Below are positions 1 to 6,700 of a stretch of 6,700 bases of DNA, piece by piece (the first letter of the stretch is position 1; the number at the start of each line of letters is the position of its first letter). Origin of the DNA: Bacteroidales bacterium (GTDB lineage Bacteria; Bacteroidota; Bacteroidia; Bacteroidales; UBA932); NCBI GenBank assembly GCA_021443605.1, contig JABUTQ010000391.1, positions 1 to 6,700 of the forward strand, given 5' to 3'. The notes beneath the pieces were generated by a model. That model ran no database searches and was not told where the DNA came from. It was given only the letters and a program-made list of their open reading frames with translations. The translations under genes and the position numbers were made by a program.

Positions 1-1394
1 AGCATCGGATAGCTCTTGCCGGTCTGGCTGAGTTTGTCGGCTGCAATGCCCCAACGGTTGAGATCCTGCCAGCGACACCCCTCGTAGCACAGCTCAAGAC
101 GCTTTTCCGTCTGAATCATAGGGAGATTTACCGAAGCTACCGTGGAAGCTCCGGCACGTTCACGAATCATATTGAAATAAGATGTCGCCTTTGTCGGATT
201 TTCCGTAAGATTTGCTTCAGCTGCAAGAAGTAGCACTTCGCCATATCTCATCAAAATCTTGTTGCGTGTTGTAACCCAAACAGCACCTATAATCTGATTT
301 GCTTTCAGACGGCTCTTCCACATAAAGTAACCTTCGTTTGCATAGTGCGGCTCTTTGAGGGTGATGCCAAACTGGGAATTGAGCTGGGCGTAAGTCCGCA
401 GGGTTTCGTTAAGGCGGTATCCGTCAGGTGACTCAACGGTAAGGAACTCGTTGTACAAATCTTTAGACGGAGTGTAGAATCCAAAACCATCGGGAGCCAA
501 ATCTGAAGGGACTCCGGACATTTTGCTCAAACGCCACATTGCCATACCATTGAGGAAGTTGAACGTGATATTGTTGAAGTCGATGGGATGATCGAACTCT
601 ATGATTGACTCGCAATTGTGCTTGTTGGCAATATCGAGCATTTCACCGTACTCGTTGAAAAGACTGTACTTTCCACTGTTGATTACCTGATCGAGGACCT
701 CAGCGGCCTCTTTATTCTTTCCCTGCCACAGGTAAGCCTTGCCGAGGAGAGCCTGTGCAGCCTCTTTTGTGATTCTCCAAGTCTTTTTGTCATCAACGGA
801 TGTCTTCGAAGAGAGCTTTCCGGATGAAATGGCAGACTTCAGATCCCTCTCTACAAGAGCCCAAAGCTGATCGGCGCTTCCGTTTGGAATCTGGTACTCC
901 TCAGGAGAAAGGACATGATCCACATAAGGAACATTACCCCAAAGAGTTATGAGTTCGAAGTAAGAATATGCCCTGAACACCTTGGCCTCATTGTAAACCA
1001 TAGCGGCTGTCTCTGAAAGGGTTGAATCGACTTTCTCAAGGATAATGTTTGCGTCAAATATAATCGTATAGAGCCCCTTGAAATATCCGGATATGGTGCC
1101 GTGCTCGGCATCGTAGGTAAATTCGTCAAGATATTCGACCTGCGAATTGTCTCCGCGCCCACCGCCGCCGGCATAGAAATCGTCATCTATGGCACACTTT
1201 ATCATAATGCCATTCGGATACTGGTCCCGGAGGTCATAATACATTGCAGCACCGGCAGAGAGAATATCTTCATCGGTTTTGTAGAAACGTTCCACACTTG
1301 TGACACCGTGTTGGTCTATGTTGAGCAGGTCACCGCAAGAAGCAACTGTAAACAGTGCCATACCTGCAAGAAATGCAATACTTATCTTTTTCAT
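1..1394 (-). CDS. SusD/RagB-family surface lipoprotein (C-terminal end cut by window edge)
   Basis: This is a substrate-binding lipoprotein of the SusD/RagB family, the partner that caps a SusC channel on the outer face of the outer membrane. I translated 464 full codons from the ATG at 1394. The N-terminus is a lipoprotein signal with lipobox V17-A-S-C20, followed by GDLLN, the usual start of a mature SusD. Family hallmarks follow in order: EAKVFRAYSYFELITLWGNV at about 136-155, a TPR-like helix pair at about 207-246 (ITKEAAQALLGKAYLWQG), and the C-terminal signature KRLELCYEGCRWQDLNRWG at 431-449. A glycine-rich stretch (AGGGGRGDN, 75-83) is a local peculiarity. Relatives are usually about 500-550 residues, so perhaps 40-90 residues lie beyond position 1. 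The start follows the SusC stop by 19 bp with no Shine-Dalgarno sequence, so the two form one operon. Family assignment is very secure; the ligand is not known. Confidence 0.96.
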   Translation of the reverse strand, partial: MKKISIAFLAGMALFTVASCGDLLNIDQHGVTSVERFYKTDEDILSAGAAMYYDLRDQYPNGIMIKCAIDDDFYAGGGGRGDNSQVEYLDEFTYDAEHGTISGYFKGLYTIIFDANIILEKVDSTLSETAAMVYNEAKVFRAYSYFELITLWGNVPYVDHVLSPEEYQIPNGSADQLWALVERDLKSAISSGKLSSKTSVDDKKTWRITKEAAQALLGKAYLWQGKNKEAAEVLDQVINSGKYSLFNEYGEMLDIANKHNCESIIEFDHPIDFNNITFNFLNGMAMWRLSKMSGVPSDLAPDGFGFYTPSKDLYNEFLTVESPDGYRLNETLRTYAQLNSQFGITLKEPHYANEGYFMWKSRLKANQIIGAVWVTTRNKILMRYGEVLLLAAEANLTENPTKATSYFNMIRERAGASTVASVNLPMIQTEKRLELCYEGCRWQDLNRWGIAADKLSQTGKSYPM

Positions 1395-1413
1395 TTCAAT
1401 ACTATTTTCGGGA

Positions 1414-4400
1414 TTAGAATGTGATGTTAAGGCCAAACAAGACCTTCTTTGAGTTGGGATATGAACTCATATCCACGCCGAGAGCGTTTCCTGTTCCTGC
1501 AACTTCAGGATCAAATCCGGGATATTTGGTAAAAGTGAGGAAGTCCTCAAGAGAAACATAAACTCTGAAATTGCTCATTGCAATCTTTTTAGAGATATTT
1601 ACAGGAAGTTTGTATCCGAGCTGTATCTGCTTGATTTTAAAGTAATCACCGGAAAATACGGAAGCGCTCGACTGCATCCAGTCTGTCTGGGAAGCGGCAC
1701 CTGCACGGGGATTCTTTCCACTTGTGTTGGTAGGTGTCCAACGGTCGTCTGTGAAAACCTTGAGTTTGTTGACTGCATAATCCACACGGTTTAATGCACA
1801 GAACAACTGATGTCCTGCCGCTCCGGAACCGAATATGATTAGGTCAAAACTCTTGTAAGCAGCTGTGAACGTGAGGCCGTAGGTCACCCTTGGAATACCA
1901 GAGCCGATATCCGTCTTGTCTGCAGCAGAGATGATTCCGTCTTTGTTCACGTCTTCAAAAGTGGCTTCTCCCGTTTTAGGATCGACTCCGGCAAACTTGT
2001 AACCGTAATAGTGCCAGGCAGGATATCCCTTCTCAAACTTGGTGATAGGAGAAAAACGATACGTAACACCCGAAATACCATTCTTGAGCGCCTCATAGAG
2101 GTATGTAACCTCGTTTCTGAGAGTTGCCACGTTTCCACGGATACCATACGAGAAATCGCCAACCTGATCTTGCCAGCCGGCCTCAAATTCAAAACCGGTG
2201 TTTGTAACGTCACCCGCATTGATTGGAGACGCATCAACACCAACCACCGTTGAAGGGACAAACCCCGTAACAATCAGGTCTTTAGTCTTTTTGAGGAACC
2301 AGTCTGCCGTAAAGGTGAGGCGGTTGCTGAGGAAACGGGTATCAATACCTACATTGAACTGCTCCGAAGTCTCCCATTTGAGATTATAGTTGCCGGATGA
2401 AGTAGGCTTGTTGACAGGGGTGTACTCTGTAGCGTTTCCTACAGGGTACATATTTGTTCCACCGATAACTGAAGCATAGCCGTAATTGCTGAGGTTTGAC
2501 GTAGAACCATTCTGGCCCCACGAAGCACGAATCTTGACATAAGGGATAGCGTGCTTGATTCCCTCCATAAACGGCTCCTCAGTGAGTGTCCATCCGAGGG
2601 ATACAGACGGGAAGAATCCCCACCTTTTCGGCTCCGGAAGCACTGATGAGTCAGCCGCATCTGCGCGGAGGGAAGCTTGAACCATATAGCGGTTGTTGTA
2701 GTTCCAACCGATACGGCCATAGTAAGAGTTGTTTCTCGTATAGATTTTCTCTCCACCGGTTATTGTCCTGCCAGCAGTAGGGGTAGTATATTTGAAGAAA
2801 TAGTAAAGAGGATCGTCTTTTATCACTCCGAAATCGACTATGCCATCAGAGCTGCTGCCTGATATATTGCCGGCAACATTGTAATATTTATTCTGGCTGT
2901 ACGACATACCAACCATTGCCGTAACATTGTGATTCCCAAACGAATGATTCCAGTTAATGAAGTTCTCGAACTGAAAATATGAAGGGACGCTCACCGAAGC
3001 GGAGAGTGTCATATAATCCTGGTGCTTGTAAGAGTTGGCATAGTAATCGTTCGTGTAGCCGTATGTAGAGTTTTGGCTGAAACGATAGCTCAAACGAGAA
3101 GTGAATGTAAGTTCGCTGATAGGTCTTATGTTCACGGCCGTTGTTCCATTAAGGGTCACTCCGGAAGCTTCTGTGTGGCGGGAATCCCTGAGAATCAGAG
3201 GATTGATATTTTCACAATCGTTTATCTGGCTGATAGCATAGTAGTTGCCATCTTTATCGGAAAGGAGGTTCTTCCCTTCTGCCAGGTATCCCTTCATAAA
3301 TGCGGGAAGCTCTGAAGGGGCATATTTCACGGGAGTGAGCGGATCGAGCTGGATTGCAGAAAGAAATGCATTTTCAGATTCGGCATTAGACTCGGAAGCA
3401 CGCTCTGAGACCTCTCTTACGTTAAATACGTTGACCTGATTGTTAGATGAGATATCCAACCAAGGTTTGATTTTCCAAGTGGCGTTGAGCATACCGGTAA
3501 AACGCTCGAAAGTATCCTCATTGCCGACAAACATTCCATCATTATTCAAGTAAGAGATGGACGCATATACTGAACCGTGACTGTTTCCCCCTTCGAATTT
3601 GAGGCTGTGACGATGGGCGAATGAGTTTTCAAAGAGAGCGGGAACCCATTTTGTATTGGTCTTTCCGTCATATTTTTGGTTAATGAATTCCTGGGTGAAA
3701 CGGCCGTCTTCAATATAGTAATTGATGTAATCCTGTGCCTCCATCACCTCGGGAATCTTTCCAAGCATCTGTATCGTGAACTGAGCCTCGTAAGAGACGT
3801 GTCCCTCTCCCGACCCTTTCTTTGTTGTTATGAGAATAACACCATTTCCGGCTCTTGCGCCATAGATAGCAGCAGAAGCGCCGTCCTTGAGGACTTCCAT
3901 AGATTGAATGTCCGATGGATCTATATTGCTGATACTGTTGGTGATAAGACCATCCACAACATAAAGAGGATCTGAAGAACCATTGGAAGATATACCTCTG
4001 ATTCTCACTGTGGGAGAAGCACCCGGACGAGCTGATGAAGTGAAGAGCTGCACGCCGGCAGTCTTTCCCTGAAGCGCCTGCTCAGGGGACGTTATGGCTC
4101 TCGACTGGATATCCTGCTCCTTTACAGTGGATATGGCACCCGTTATGTCGCTTTTTCTCTGTACACCGTATCCGATGACTACGGTTTCATCAAGCATTTG
4201 ACGGTCTTCCGAGAGGACGACCTTCATACCATCGGAGGCGAGCGCCTCTATGGTTGAATAACCCATAGATGAAATCTGGAGATAGACTTCACCCTGGGGA
4301 ACGGAGATGGTAAACTTGCCGTCAAGATCGGTAACGGTGCCGTTGGTTGTCCCCTTCTGGACAACGCCCGCGCCTATGACAGGTGCTCCGGTCTGATCAA

Positions 4401-4506
4401 CAACGGTACCATTCACACCGCGGTTTTGGGCAAAACTCGCAAATGAGATACCCAAAACCAATGCGAAGGAAAGCATTGCCTTCAAGAAATTTTGTGATAC
4501 TTTCAT
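1414..4506 (-). CDS. SusC/RagA-family TonB-dependent outer-membrane transporter
   Basis: This is a TonB-dependent active importer in the outer membrane that works with the SusD lipoprotein encoded just downstream. The 1030-residue protein is complete and of normal family length. A Sec signal peptide covers about residues 1-26 (cleavage SFA|QN). A carboxypeptidase-D-regulatory-like beta-sandwich follows at about 30-100 (GTVVDQTGAPVIGAGV, then DLDGKFTI and SSMGYST). A TonB-box-like DETVVIGYG lies at 106-114. The plug runs from about 115 to 231 with RIRGI, the LYVVDGL signature at 181-187 and MEVLKDGASAAIYGARAGNG. The rest is the 22-strand barrel, including DVNKDG...D from 852, a calcium-loop-like motif common in SusC proteins, and an aromatic C-terminus (LNITF). 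No STN domain precedes the beta-sandwich, so signalling through an anti-sigma factor is not expected. The start at 4506 is chosen because it opens directly into the signal peptide. The substrate cannot be told from sequence. Confidence 0.98.
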   Translation of the reverse strand: MKVSQNFLKAMLSFALVLGISFASFAQNRGVNGTVVDQTGAPVIGAGVVQKGTTNGTVTDLDGKFTISVPQGEVYLQISSMGYSTIEALASDGMKVVLSEDRQMLDETVVIGYGVQRKSDITGAISTVKEQDIQSRAITSPEQALQGKTAGVQLFTSSARPGASPTVRIRGISSNGSSDPLYVVDGLITNSISNIDPSDIQSMEVLKDGASAAIYGARAGNGVILITTKKGSGEGHVSYEAQFTIQMLGKIPEVMEAQDYINYYIEDGRFTQEFINQKYDGKTNTKWVPALFENSFAHRHSLKFEGGNSHGSVYASISYLNNDGMFVGNEDTFERFTGMLNATWKIKPWLDISSNNQVNVFNVREVSERASESNAESENAFLSAIQLDPLTPVKYAPSELPAFMKGYLAEGKNLLSDKDGNYYAISQINDCENINPLILRDSRHTEASGVTLNGTTAVNIRPISELTFTSRLSYRFSQNSTYGYTNDYYANSYKHQDYMTLSASVSVPSYFQFENFINWNHSFGNHNVTAMVGMSYSQNKYYNVAGNISGSSSDGIVDFGVIKDDPLYYFFKYTTPTAGRTITGGEKIYTRNNSYYGRIGWNYNNRYMVQASLRADAADSSVLPEPKRWGFFPSVSLGWTLTEEPFMEGIKHAIPYVKIRASWGQNGSTSNLSNYGYASVIGGTNMYPVGNATEYTPVNKPTSSGNYNLKWETSEQFNVGIDTRFLSNRLTFTADWFLKKTKDLIVTGFVPSTVVGVDASPINAGDVTNTGFEFEAGWQDQVGDFSYGIRGNVATLRNEVTYLYEALKNGISGVTYRFSPITKFEKGYPAWHYYGYKFAGVDPKTGEATFEDVNKDGIISAADKTDIGSGIPRVTYGLTFTAAYKSFDLIIFGSGAAGHQLFCALNRVDYAVNKLKVFTDDRWTPTNTSGKNPRAGAASQTDWMQSSASVFSGDYFKIKQIQLGYKLPVNISKKIAMSNFRVYVSLEDFLTFTKYPGFDPEVAGTGNALGVDMSSYPNSKKVLFGLNITF

Positions 4507-4516
4507 AGATTTTGAA

Positions 4517-4533
4517 GATTAGTTAATGATTAG
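4517..4533. repeat. short direct repeat GATTAG in the susC leader
   Basis: GATTAG occurs at 4517-4522 and again at 4528-4533, an 11-bp period, between the susC -7 box and its start codon. The period of one helical turn could suit a protein binding one DNA face, but the repeat is only 6 bp and may be chance. Confidence 0.25.
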
Positions 4534-4539
4534 GTGAAA

Positions 4540-4547
4540 CAAAGTTA
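4540..4547 (-). promoter_or_regulatory. putative -7 box of the susC-susD operon
   Basis: Read on the minus strand this is TAACTTTG, an exact match to TAnnTTTG. It lies 33 bp before the SusC start codon, implying a leader of about 25-30 nt. The -33 region upstream shows no clear TTTG, so the promoter may be weak or dependent on an activator. Confidence 0.55.
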
Positions 4548-4583
4548 CATAAAGAATATCGACTGTATAGCGTTTTAAAGCAC

Positions 4584-4599
4584 TTTTTTTTAAAAAAAA
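4584..4599. repeat. T8A8 palindromic tract in the divergent promoter region
   Basis: Eight T are followed by eight A, a perfect 16-bp palindrome between the two divergent promoters. Such tracts are stiff or bent and often stimulate promoters like an UP element. It is centred about 36 bp upstream of the esterase -7 box and about 45 bp upstream of the susC one. It may also be a spot for slippage-type length variation. Confidence 0.5.
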
Positions 4600-4607
4600 T
4601 TAAAATC

Positions 4608-4626
4608 TTACCAAATAACTTGGTAA
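4608..4626. promoter_or_regulatory. perfect inverted repeat, operator candidate
   Basis: TTACCAA-ATAAC-TTGGTAA is a perfect 7-bp-arm dyad with a 5-bp spacer. Centre-to-centre spacing of the arms is 12 bp, near one helical turn, as expected for a dimeric regulator. Its right arm runs into the -7 box of the esterase operon, a typical repressor position. It is also about 60 bp upstream of the susC -7 box, so it could act on both directions. The regulator family cannot be named from the site alone, and no regulator gene is in view. Confidence 0.5.
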
Positions 4627-4631
4627 TTTTG
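4624..4631 (+). promoter_or_regulatory. putative -7 box of the esterase/PLP-lyase operon
   Basis: TAATTTTG matches the Bacteroidota sigma-ABfr -7 consensus TAnnTTTG. It lies 27 bp before the esterase ATG, which would give a short leader of roughly 20 nt. No good TTTG -33 element is seen at the expected distance; that region is A/T-rich (TTAAAA). The box overlaps the right arm of the inverted repeat, so a bound regulator could block it. Confidence 0.55.
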
Positions 4632-4658
4632 CAAAACCACTCCAATATTATATCAACT

Positions 4659-6137
4659 ATGAAAAAATCTATTATTATCGCAGCTTGTGCAATGGTTCTT
4701 GCATCTTGCTGCAACCAGTATCCCTACAGCCACGAGCTGACAGTCAACGCTAAGGATGCTCTTGTAAAAACACAGCAAGGCACCTTGTGCGGCTACATTG
4801 AAGACGGAATCTACACTTTCAAGGGTATCAAGTACGCAAAGGCAGAGCGTTTTATGGCACCTGAAGATCCGGACAGCTGGGAAGGCGTACAGACGGCGCT
4901 CTACTATGGAAATCAGTGCTGCCAGGCACCGCGTTTCACTTGGAAAGATGATGCCGAAGCATTCCTCTATCAATGGGACGATGGCGTGCAATCTGATGAT
5001 TGCCAATATCTTAATGTATGGACAAAAGGCATAAACGACAATAAGAAGCGTCCTGTGATGGTATGGCTTCACGGTGGCGGATATGCTATGGGTGCAAGCA
5101 GCGAGCTTCCATTCTATGATGGAGCCAACCTCGCAAAGAAAGATGTAGTGCTTGTAAGCATCAACCACCGTCTCAACGTGTTGGGCTTCATGGACATATC
5201 AGACTACGGCGAAAAATACAAATATTCGGGCTCTTGCGGTGTTCTTGATATGATCAAGGCTCTTGAATGGGTGAACAAGAACATTGCAGGGTTTGGTGGA
5301 GATCCCAACAACGTGACAATATTCGGACAGAGCGGTGGCGGCGGCAAGGTCAACATCCTGCTTGACGCCCCCAAGGCAAAAGGGCTTTTCAACAAAGGAA
5401 TCATTGAAAGCGGCTCTATGATCAACTTCCAGGACAAGAACGTGGCTCGGGAGATGGGCAACGCAGTTGTCAAGAAGCTGGGGCTCACAGCTGAGACTAT
5501 AGACCAGATTCAGACCATTCCATACGAACAGCTCCTTGCAGCAGCGACAGATGCAATTGTAGAGGCTAATCCCACCAACATCTTCTATCGCCTTTATGGT
5601 GCCGGAATGTGGTTCGGCCCGCAGGTTGATGGCGAGGTTATCCCCTTCCAGCCTACAGACCCGCGCGTTGCGGAGATTTCAAAGGGAATCCCCACAATCA
5701 TCGGCTGCAACCACTCGGAGGGAAGTATGCTTGAAAGCGTTTACAAGAATGCCGACATACGTCTCGCTCTCGGGGACACGAAAGCATACCTCTATGTTTT
5801 TGCGAAACCTTCTCCCCATATGGACGGCACGTTTGGCACAAACCACTGCACAGAAATGCCTTATGTGTTCAACAATATCTACCTCGGACGTTTTATGGTA
5901 GGCAACGACAAGTCTTGCTACAAGCTTGCAGACTTTATGTCAGACGTTTGGGTCTCTTTTGCAAAGGACGGCAATCCGAACGTGAAAGGGTTCAAATGGG
6001 AGGAATACAATCCCGAAACCAAGCCTATGGTGATTTTCAACGACAAGACTACGACGGCACACAAGGGCGACCAAGTCTTTGAGGATATGAAAAACCTCAA
6101 GCGCGAGCAGTGGGTTTACCGCCAGCCGATGTACTAA
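4659..6137 (+). CDS. type-B carboxylesterase lipoprotein (alpha/beta-hydrolase)
   Basis: This is an exported serine esterase of the carboxylesterase type-B/cholinesterase family, expected to hydrolyse carboxylic esters in the cell envelope. The 492 residues carry a lipoprotein signal with lipobox L14-A-S-C17. Family motifs appear in order: DDCQYLNVW at 113-121 (usual form EDCLYLNVW), the oxyanion-hole HGGGY at 138-142, the nucleophile elbow GQSGG at 223-227 with Ser225, the acid in NHSEGS with Glu354, and His396 in HCTEMPYVF. DGNPN at 437-441 is the usual C-terminal motif. C87 or C88 with C115 probably form the conserved disulfide. The elbow has Gln and Gly where most relatives read GESAG. 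The ATG at 4659 is preferred over an in-frame TTG at 4620, which would put 13 residues before the signal peptide and overlap the promoter. The next gene follows after 18 bp, so an operon is likely. The substrate is unknown; acyl groups on glycans, aromatic esters or others are all possible. Confidence 0.95.
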   Translation: MKKSIIIAACAMVLASCCNQYPYSHELTVNAKDALVKTQQGTLCGYIEDGIYTFKGIKYAKAERFMAPEDPDSWEGVQTALYYGNQCCQAPRFTWKDDAEAFLYQWDDGVQSDDCQYLNVWTKGINDNKKRPVMVWLHGGGYAMGASSELPFYDGANLAKKDVVLVSINHRLNVLGFMDISDYGEKYKYSGSCGVLDMIKALEWVNKNIAGFGGDPNNVTIFGQSGGGGKVNILLDAPKAKGLFNKGIIESGSMINFQDKNVAREMGNAVVKKLGLTAETIDQIQTIPYEQLLAAATDAIVEANPTNIFYRLYGAGMWFGPQVDGEVIPFQPTDPRVAEISKGIPTIIGCNHSEGSMLESVYKNADIRLALGDTKAYLYVFAKPSPHMDGTFGTNHCTEMPYVFNNIYLGRFMVGNDKSCYKLADFMSDVWVSFAKDGNPNVKGFKWEEYNPETKPMVIFNDKTTTAHKGDQVFEDMKNLKREQWVYRQPMY

Positions 6138-6155
6138 GAAGCTGTTTTCCGGCTT

Positions 6156-6700
6156 ATGAAAAGAAGATCATTTTTGAATAATCTTGCTATTGTCGGCGCC
6201 ACTGGATTGGTGGCGCCCGGCACTTTGCTCAACCTCACAGGCTGCAAGGAGGCTGCCGACTATACAAAGAAATCACTTGGAAAATGGGACTTTGACGAGA
6301 TTATAGACCGCAGCGGAACATATAGCATCAAACTCCGGAGAGCGGAAGAGATGGGGGGCAAAATCCCTATGTGGATTGCCGACATGGATTTCCGTACAGC
6401 TCCGTATGTACGTGAGGCTCTGATAAATAGAGTTAATCGTGACGTTATGGGCTACACCCATATTCCGGATGAATACTATGAATCCATAATCTCTTGGGTG
6501 GCGAATCAGCAGGGATGGAAAATGGAGAGAGATTGGGTCAACTACTGCCCGGGAGTAATAACCGGTATTGCTTCCGCCATTGATTGCTTTTCTGAACCGG
6601 GCGACAAAGTAATCGTACAACCGCCTGTATATAACCCATTTATGCAATTTGCAGAAGGCTTGGGACGAGTTGTGGTCAATAATCCCTTGATTCTGGAAGA
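6156..6700 (+). CDS. Tat-exported PatB/MalY-type PLP-dependent C-S lyase/aminotransferase lipoprotein (3' end cut by window edge)
   Basis: This is the N-terminal part (181 full codons) of a fold-type I PLP enzyme resembling PatB/MalY/cystalysin, which cleave C-S bonds of cystathionine or cysteine conjugates to pyruvate, ammonia and a thiol. Matching motifs are KWDFDEIIDRSGTYSIK at 43-59, MWIADMDF at 72-79, GYTHIP at 99-104, PGVITGIASAI at 132-142, and EPGDKVIVQPPVYNPF at 147-162, whose Tyr159 is expected near the PLP ring. The PLP-binding lysine would lie beyond the window. Before the enzyme domain is a 30-residue export signal: KRRSFL at 2-7 (twin-arginine type), a hydrophobic stretch, and a clean lipobox L27-T-G-C30 followed by KEA. 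This predicts a folded, Tat-exported, lipid-anchored enzyme, whereas typical family members are cytoplasmic. Export via Tat fits a protein that binds its cofactor before export. The gene starts 18 bp after the esterase stop, so co-transcription is likely. Family is secure; whether it is a lyase or an aminotransferase is not decided. Confidence 0.93.
   Translation, partial: MKRRSFLNNLAIVGATGLVAPGTLLNLTGCKEAADYTKKSLGKWDFDEIIDRSGTYSIKLRRAEEMGGKIPMWIADMDFRTAPYVREALINRVNRDVMGYTHIPDEYYESIISWVANQQGWKMERDWVNYCPGVITGIASAIDCFSEPGDKVIVQPPVYNPFMQFAEGLGRVVVNNPLILE
6195..6217 (+). other. GC-rich hairpin-forming inverted repeat inside the PLP-lyase signal-peptide region
   Basis: GGCGCCAC and GTGGCGCC form a perfect 8-bp inverted repeat around a 7-nt loop (TGGATTG), starting 39 nt after the first base of the start codon and covering codons for about residues 14-21. 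In mRNA this would be a strong stem-loop. No U-run follows it, so it is not an intrinsic terminator. It may slow early translation or be a by-product of Gly/Ala/Val/Pro codons. Confidence 0.45.

Noticed and set aside
1101..1424. 107-codon plus-strand open frame across the susD start and susC end
   Set aside because: It is antisense to two certain genes, its translation has no family features, and it has no promoter or leader of its own.
4584..4630. T8A8 tract or the dyad followed by TTTT read as an intrinsic terminator
   Set aside because: Both flanking operons are transcribed away from this gap, so no transcript would need to end here, and the stem is A/T-rich with a promoter box overlapping it.
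4620..4658. In-frame TTG start that would lengthen the esterase by 13 residues
   Set aside because: It lies inside the inverted repeat and -7 box and would place a polar stretch before a complete lipoprotein signal peptide; the ATG at 4659 gives a textbook signal.
4653..5168. 171-codon open frame on the minus strand opposite the esterase
   Set aside because: It lies entirely against a well-supported gene, shows no recognisable domain, and is best explained as a reverse-strand shadow.
6135..6156. Short AAGC...GCTT inverted repeat between the esterase and lyase genes
   Set aside because: Only a 4-bp stem with a long loop and no T-run; too weak to be a terminator, and the 18-bp spacing argues for read-through.
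6273..6647. 124-codon minus-strand open frame opposite the PLP enzyme
   Set aside because: The plus strand carries a clear PatB/MalY reading with many family motifs; the opposite frame has none.
1..6700. Search for CRISPR arrays, tRNA or rRNA genes, insertion sequences and phage genes
   Set aside because: No regularly spaced repeats, cloverleaf-like segments, transposase-like frames or terminal inverted repeats were seen; nearly all the sequence is accounted for by the four genes.

Overview
The window looks like part of a nutrient-uptake locus from the chromosome of a Bacteroidota bacterium, probably of the order Bacteroidales. The evidence is a SusC/SusD outer-membrane pair, lipoprotein signal peptides on the other gene products, A/T-rich start regions without Shine-Dalgarno sequences, and TAnnTTTG-type -7 promoter boxes in the only sizeable intergenic gap. 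Genus and species cannot be read from the sequence.

Layout. Positions 1-1394 (minus strand) hold a SusD/RagB-family lipoprotein whose C-terminal end lies beyond the left edge. Positions 1414-4506 (minus) hold a complete 1030-residue SusC/RagA-family TonB-dependent transporter, 19 bp upstream of susD and surely co-transcribed with it. Positions 4507-4658 are a 152-bp divergent promoter region. It carries a -7-like box for each direction, a T8A8 tract, and a perfect 7-bp-arm inverted repeat (TTACCAA-N5-TTGGTAA) that overlaps the rightward promoter. Positions 4659-6137 (plus) encode a complete 492-residue type-B carboxylesterase made as a lipoprotein, with an intact Ser225-Glu354-His396 triad. 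Positions 6156-6700 (plus) encode the first 181 residues of a PatB/MalY-type PLP-dependent C-S lyase or aminotransferase. It starts 18 bp after the esterase and carries an N-terminal twin-arginine plus lipobox signal, which is unusual for this normally cytoplasmic family.

How the parts may work together (inference). The SusCD pair would bind and import a ligand through the outer membrane. The lipid-anchored esterase would cleave an ester in it, and the exported PLP enzyme would act on a sulfur-containing or amino-acid-like product, all outside the cytoplasm. No glycoside hydrolase, sulfatase or regulator is visible, so the window alone does not mark this as a polysaccharide locus, and the substrate is unknown. 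The exported PLP lyase beside an esterase and SusCD, with a shared divergent operator-like site, is the most promising lead here.
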